Assembly (NCBI GenBank): GCA_004554395.1
Contig: SFMP01000030.1
Location: 1-19,525, forward strand
Source: Myxococcales bacterium
Lineage (GTDB): Bacteria; Myxococcota_A; Bradymonadia; UBA4248
Reading direction: 5' to 3'
Length of the DNA: 19,525 nt
A program made the translations under genes and the position numbers. How positions within the stretch are numbered: position 1 is the first letter of the stretch; each line of letters opens with the position of its first letter. The notes beneath the pieces were generated by a model, which worked only from the letters and a program-made list of their open reading frames with translations, had not been told where the DNA came from and searched no databases. Below are positions 16,478 to 19,525 of this stretch, in pieces.

Positions 16478-17335
16478 ATGGATATCACGGGTGATAGCCA
16501 GTATCAGTGTTGGAATTTGACCGAAAAAGACGCCGAAAAGGTGCGCGAATTGTTGTCGCATGCGCAGAAATACGAGGCGATTGAGATGCGCGATGCGATA
16601 GCGGCGGGGCTGACGGGCTGGTGGTATGGCGCGTATTTGATGTCGGAAGAGAAATTCATGGCCGTTGCGTATATTACGCAGTCGTTTGTGTATCTTTTTG
16701 GTCGCGATAAGACGGCGATGCGGTGCATAGGTCGCAATTTGGGGCGCAATTCGCCCAAGCGTAGTGGGACGGCTTCGCACTCGATTTTTGGCCCCGATGC
16801 GCTTGTGAAGGCGTTTTGGAATGGCTTTGAAGTGGCGGGCAAAGACGTCAAGTCGGATACATTATTAAATTTATGCGAATTGACCGAGATTTTATGCAAA
16901 CAAAACGATGCATACGCGGTGCGAATAGCCGAGAAGAAAGATTTTGCGCTCGTTTTTGAGTTTTTAGGCGAGGCGCTCATCGACGAACTTGGGATGGACG
17001 TGCGTCGGCTTGGTCGCGAGGGGCATGAAAAATATTGTTCGGAACAAATTGCAAATGGTCGAATTTTAGTCGGCACACATCGAGGGAAGCCTGCTTTTGT
17101 AGGAGAATTTCGCGAAACGCCGCAGGGAATTTTCCTCGAACATGCGCACTTTCCGATTGCGATGCGCCGCCCGAAGGTGATGCGCGGAATCCATGCGCGC
17201 GTGGCGGAATTGTTACTTGGGCGCGCGCCCACGTTGCTGTTCTATGTCGATGCGGCGAATGAAGACCTCAAAGCGGCGGTCGATGAAGTCGGTTATCACG
17301 TCGTCATGCCAGGTCGTTTGATGCGTCTGAGGTAG
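16478..17335 (+). CDS. DUF4081/GNAT-like acetyltransferase
   Basis: This 285-aa protein has two parts. Residues 10-140 resemble DUF4081, the domain that precedes some GNAT acetyltransferases: GWWYGAYLMSEEKFMAVAYITQS, then MRCIGRNLGRNS and HSIFGPDALVKAFWNGF. Residues 150-285 resemble a GNAT fold: VRIAEKKDFALVFEF at the start, FVGEFRETPQGIFLEHAHF as central strands, then MRRPKVMRGIHARVAELLL where the acetyl-CoA loop should lie, and NEDLKAAVDEVGYHV near the end. The acetyl-CoA loop departs from the usual RxxGxG/A pattern, so activity is not assured. AAGGAG (16463-16468) sits 9 nt before the ATG. It leads an operon with the TldD/PmbA-like gene, which starts 4 nt after its stop. The substrate is unknown. 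Confidence 0.75.
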   Translation: MDITGDSQYQCWNLTEKDAEKVRELLSHAQKYEAIEMRDAIAAGLTGWWYGAYLMSEEKFMAVAYITQSFVYLFGRDKTAMRCIGRNLGRNSPKRSGTASHSIFGPDALVKAFWNGFEVAGKDVKSDTLLNLCELTEILCKQNDAYAVRIAEKKDFALVFEFLGEALIDELGMDVRRLGREGHEKYCSEQIANGRILVGTHRGKPAFVGEFRETPQGIFLEHAHFPIAMRRPKVMRGIHARVAELLLGRAPTLLFYVDAANEDLKAAVDEVGYHVVMPGRLMRLR

Positions 17336-17339
17336 GCGA

Positions 17340-18920
17340 ATGGCGGATTTGCGCGACTTTCGTGGAGTTTTGGAGGCGTTTACGGGCAGTAACGCGAAAT
17401 CCACTAGTTCGAAATCATATTCGAAAAAATCGGCACCATATCGAAGAATCGTGTGCACAGGTAGTGAATGGTCTAAGTTAATTCTGAGACACAGCTTGAT
17501 TTCGAATTTTGAACACGCGAGCGATATGTCGTTTGACGTGACCGCAGCGACGAAAGATCGCGCTTGGCGCGTCAAGCGCGAATCGTTTGGCGATGTGCAT
17601 GGTCTCGTGTCGGCGATGAATGGTAGCGATTCTTCGGCAAAGAATAGCATTCAAGATTTTTTTGCGAAACTCTTATTATCGGCGGAGAATGGAACAGATC
17701 CGCGAGCACCATTCGACGAAGAGGCTAGCAAATCGAATTTTCAACAATCGTTGGAATGCTACGATGCGACGATTGCCGACATGTTGTCGCCAGTGTTTTT
17801 TCACTACGCATTTGAGACGCTACGCCCGGCGATGATGGCTGGGTTTTCGGTCGACGCACAAATCGAGTGGCGCCATGGCGGCTGGATCCACGACGGATCG
17901 CCACGTGCGTTTGGCTACGTCGATGATAACGTGAAGTTTTTTGCGCCGCAGACGCAGGCGCTTTGCATGGCGACGTTTTATAGACCTGAAAAGCCACATC
18001 TTCGGCGATATTTAGCGGCTTGTGCCGAATCGCCAACGAATGCTGCGCACGATGCGTTTATGGCAAGTGTTGAAACGGCGACACAAGCGTTGACGAAGGC
18101 GCAGGGATATGCGCCATTGGCGTTTTGCGACAAAAACGTCGATCGATGGATACTCATGCCAAGTGCCGTTGTGAGCTTAGTTCATGCGATAATCGATGCG
18201 ATTCATCGAATTAAATTCGATGACGAATCGTTTGATGCGTCTTTTTTATCGCCAGATTTAGAGCTTCGATGCAATCCGTATCACTGTGCCTTTGGCAAAG
18301 ATGGTGGGCAAAAGCGCAAACGTCGTTCGTATTTAGTCGATGGCGACGATGCCATGGACATGGCAGAAATAGACAATTATCGGGCTGGTTCGGCAGCGAA
18401 TTCTGGGGCAAATGTTGCACGCCGAGCGACGGGAGTCGTCGTCGATGCGCGCGGGCAGGTGACGCAGTCGATTTCTATCATTAAGAATAGCGAATGGGGG
18501 GAATTTCCGAAGACTCATGCAAGCGAGTATCGCTCGCAGATGCCCCAAACAGCCCCCAATGGCCATGCCGTCGACGAAACAGGGGCGATGGCTCGCGTAT
18601 TCTGCCCAGTATTGTCGGGGACAGACGGAGACGCCGACGCGATTGCGCCGTGGACGGGGGAGGGCGTTTCGCAAATGCATCGAGGAAAGATTTGTTGCAT
18701 CGAGCGGCTCGGTGCGTATTTATCGCCAAGTGGCGATATTCGAGTCGTCGTGCCAAATGGTGGCATTTTGTTCCAAGATGGCGATTGTTTGGGGCATATC
18801 ACGGCGCCGATGCGCGAATTTGAGCTTTCGGATTGGTTGGCAAAAGCTCGGGCGATTTCTGCGCCCATGCGCATCGGCGGGATTGCCGCAGCTATGCTCG
18901 AAGTGGAGCCGAATCTATGA
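17340..18920 (+). CDS. TldD/PmbA (U62)-like protein, tentative
   Basis: This 526-aa protein has no signal peptide. The C-terminal half recalls TldD/PmbA proteins, which act in peptide maturation and in degradation of antitoxins. About residues 364-410 carry GVVVDARGQVTQSISIIKN then APNGHAV, like the strand-and-NG pattern of that family. About 445-515 carry MHRGKICCIERLGAYLSPSG, VVPNGGILFQDGD and an ELSDWLAKARAIS end, like the family's closing segment. The TldD zinc motif HExxxH/D is not seen, so if the assignment is right it is PmbA(TldE)-like or catalytically dead. The first 180 residues match nothing I know. The start lies 4 nt after the upstream stop with GAGGTAGG as a site inside the overlap region. 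It overlaps the next gene by ATGA. The coding call is firm; the family call is inference. Confidence 0.55.
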   Translation: MADLRDFRGVLEAFTGSNAKSTSSKSYSKKSAPYRRIVCTGSEWSKLILRHSLISNFEHASDMSFDVTAATKDRAWRVKRESFGDVHGLVSAMNGSDSSAKNSIQDFFAKLLLSAENGTDPRAPFDEEASKSNFQQSLECYDATIADMLSPVFFHYAFETLRPAMMAGFSVDAQIEWRHGGWIHDGSPRAFGYVDDNVKFFAPQTQALCMATFYRPEKPHLRRYLAACAESPTNAAHDAFMASVETATQALTKAQGYAPLAFCDKNVDRWILMPSAVVSLVHAIIDAIHRIKFDDESFDASFLSPDLELRCNPYHCAFGKDGGQKRKRRSYLVDGDDAMDMAEIDNYRAGSAANSGANVARRATGVVVDARGQVTQSISIIKNSEWGEFPKTHASEYRSQMPQTAPNGHAVDETGAMARVFCPVLSGTDGDADAIAPWTGEGVSQMHRGKICCIERLGAYLSPSGDIRVVVPNGGILFQDGDCLGHITAPMREFELSDWLAKARAISAPMRIGGIAAAMLEVEPNL

Positions 18921-19141
18921 AACGACGACATTTTCTCATTGCGCTAGGTAGTGCATCATCGGCACTCGTCGCACCGCCCGCCTTTGGGCAAACGCTCGAA
19001 TGGATCGAAAATGCACGGCAAAAGCTGTCGCAAAGCTATGCGCGCGCGCATCTGATCGACAAAATCGACGAATCGGAATTCGAATGGATTTCGTCGATTG
19101 CTGATGGTGATGGCGTAAAATTCGACGATAATTGGTTTTAG
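18917..19141 (+). CDS. 74-aa twin-arginine-type secreted mini-protein
   Basis: The start codon overlaps the stop of the previous gene (ATGA, 18917-18920), a mark of translational coupling. The N-terminus MKRRHFLIALGSASSALV has a KRRHFL twin-arginine start, a hydrophobic core and a likely cleavage after APPAFG, so about 48 mature residues remain: TLEWIENARQ..., charged and partly helical, ending DDNWF. This is far shorter than a typical Tat substrate, which suggests either a genuine small periplasmic partner of the TldD/PmbA-like protein or the stub of a longer gene lost downstream. No continuing frame was found after the stop. No family recognised. Confidence 0.7.
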   Translation: MKRRHFLIALGSASSALVAPPAFGQTLEWIENARQKLSQSYARAHLIDKIDESEFEWISSIADGDGVKFDDNWF

Positions 19142-19208
19142 TTGCACGACAAGCGTTTTTGGGACACTTTTTTCAGGGACAACAGGGCGGCTGTGACAAA
19201 GGTGTTTT

Positions 19209-19424
19209 CTATGTGAGTTTCTTGTCGATTTCCTCCTGACTAAACGAGACCAAGTGCTGCGTCTTTTGCGCATTGGACTCGCTTGCTGAACCAGCGTTCG
19301 TCGCCGACGATTGTGTCACGGGAGGCGAATTCTTCTGGGCCGTAATTTGCTTTAAACTTTGAACAGATGCTGCAACGTACGTTCCCGCCGCATGAATGGC
19401 GACGCCAACGCAGAAGACGCGCAA
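19209..19424 (-). pseudogene. Possible small membrane-anchored ORF or gene remnant beside 5S
   Basis: On the minus strand a frame runs from just inside the 5S 3' end (open from 19451) to a stop at 19209. From a TTG at 19424 it would encode 71 residues: hydrophobic VFCVGVAIHAAGTYVAASV, then a Ser/Gln/Ala-rich linker and FSQEEIDKKLT. Upstream codons read IIAGFFFAIL, extending the hydrophobic helix, but no ATG or ribosome binding site exists. It may be a real small protein with an unusual start or a fragment cut off by the rRNA locus. Weakly supported. Confidence 0.3.
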
Positions 19425-19430
19425 AATGGC

Positions 19431-19439
19431 AAAAAAAAA
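19431..19439 (-). terminator. T9 tract directly after 5S, likely rRNA operon terminator
   Basis: Nine T residues follow the last base of the 5S gene on the minus strand. No separate hairpin lies between, so helix I of 5S itself (5' strand outside the window) could serve as the terminator stem. The T-tract is seen; the mechanism is inferred. Confidence 0.5.
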
Positions 19440-19525
19440 GCCGGCGATTATCTACTCTCCCACATAGCCTCCCATGCAGTACCATCGACGCAAAAGAGCT
19501 TGACTTCCGAGTTCGGGATGGGATC
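19440..19525 (-). rRNA. rrf: 5S ribosomal RNA, 3' part
   Basis: The minus strand reads the universal 5S segments CCCATCCCGAACTCGGAAGT, CGATGGTACTG and GGGAGAGTAG, then the closing helix strand TAATCGCCGGC. About 86 nt are present; the 5' part and probably the 23S gene lie beyond the right edge. The 3' end (near 19440) is set by the helix I strand and by the T-run that follows at once. Confidence 0.97.

Overview
The window looks like a chromosomal segment of a Gram-negative bacterium of moderate GC content. The evidence is a lipobox-bearing lipoprotein, a twin-arginine-type leader, sigma70-like promoters and a 5S rRNA gene. I cannot name the species. The giant repeat protein, the eCIS-type AAA+ ATPase and the very frequent TCGA tetranucleotide would fit a deltaproteobacterial or myxococcal-type lineage, but that is a guess.

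Layout, left to right. (1) 284-1930 (+): a three-domain peptidoglycan hydrolase (lysozyme-like fold, peptidoglycan-binding motif, M15-type peptidase) with no signal peptide, behind a near-consensus promoter. It ends in a bidirectional terminator shared with the next operon. (2) 10897-2009 (-): a two-gene operon of a 2188-aa beta-repeat protein followed 15 bp later by a 768-aa AAA+ ATPase. The ATPase resembles those accompanying extracellular contractile injection systems (eCIS), but no sheath, tube or baseplate gene lies in the window. (3) 10898-11685: an AT-rich stretch, a cluster of palindromic repeats and about 300 bp of unexplained DNA with one strong hairpin. (4) 12876-11686 (-): acetate kinase (ackA), with a terminator-like hairpin just upstream of its start codon. 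(5) 14979-13033 (-): a 648-aa lipoprotein of unknown function. (6) 15175-16180 (+): two small proteins sharing a roughly 52-residue module placed at opposite ends. (7) 16184-16380: a second cluster of the same palindromic repeat family. (8) 16478-19141 (+): a tight operon of a DUF4081/GNAT-like acetyltransferase, a TldD/PmbA-like protein and a 74-aa twin-arginine-type protein. (9) 19525-19440 (-): the 3' part of a 5S rRNA gene running off the window, preceded on its downstream side by a weak small ORF.

The best candidate for an undescribed system is the AAA+/giant-protein operon, possibly with the convergent peptidoglycan hydrolase: an unfoldase or assembly ATPase paired with a very large solenoid-like substrate. 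The paralogous small proteins and the modular palindromic repeats are the next most unusual items.
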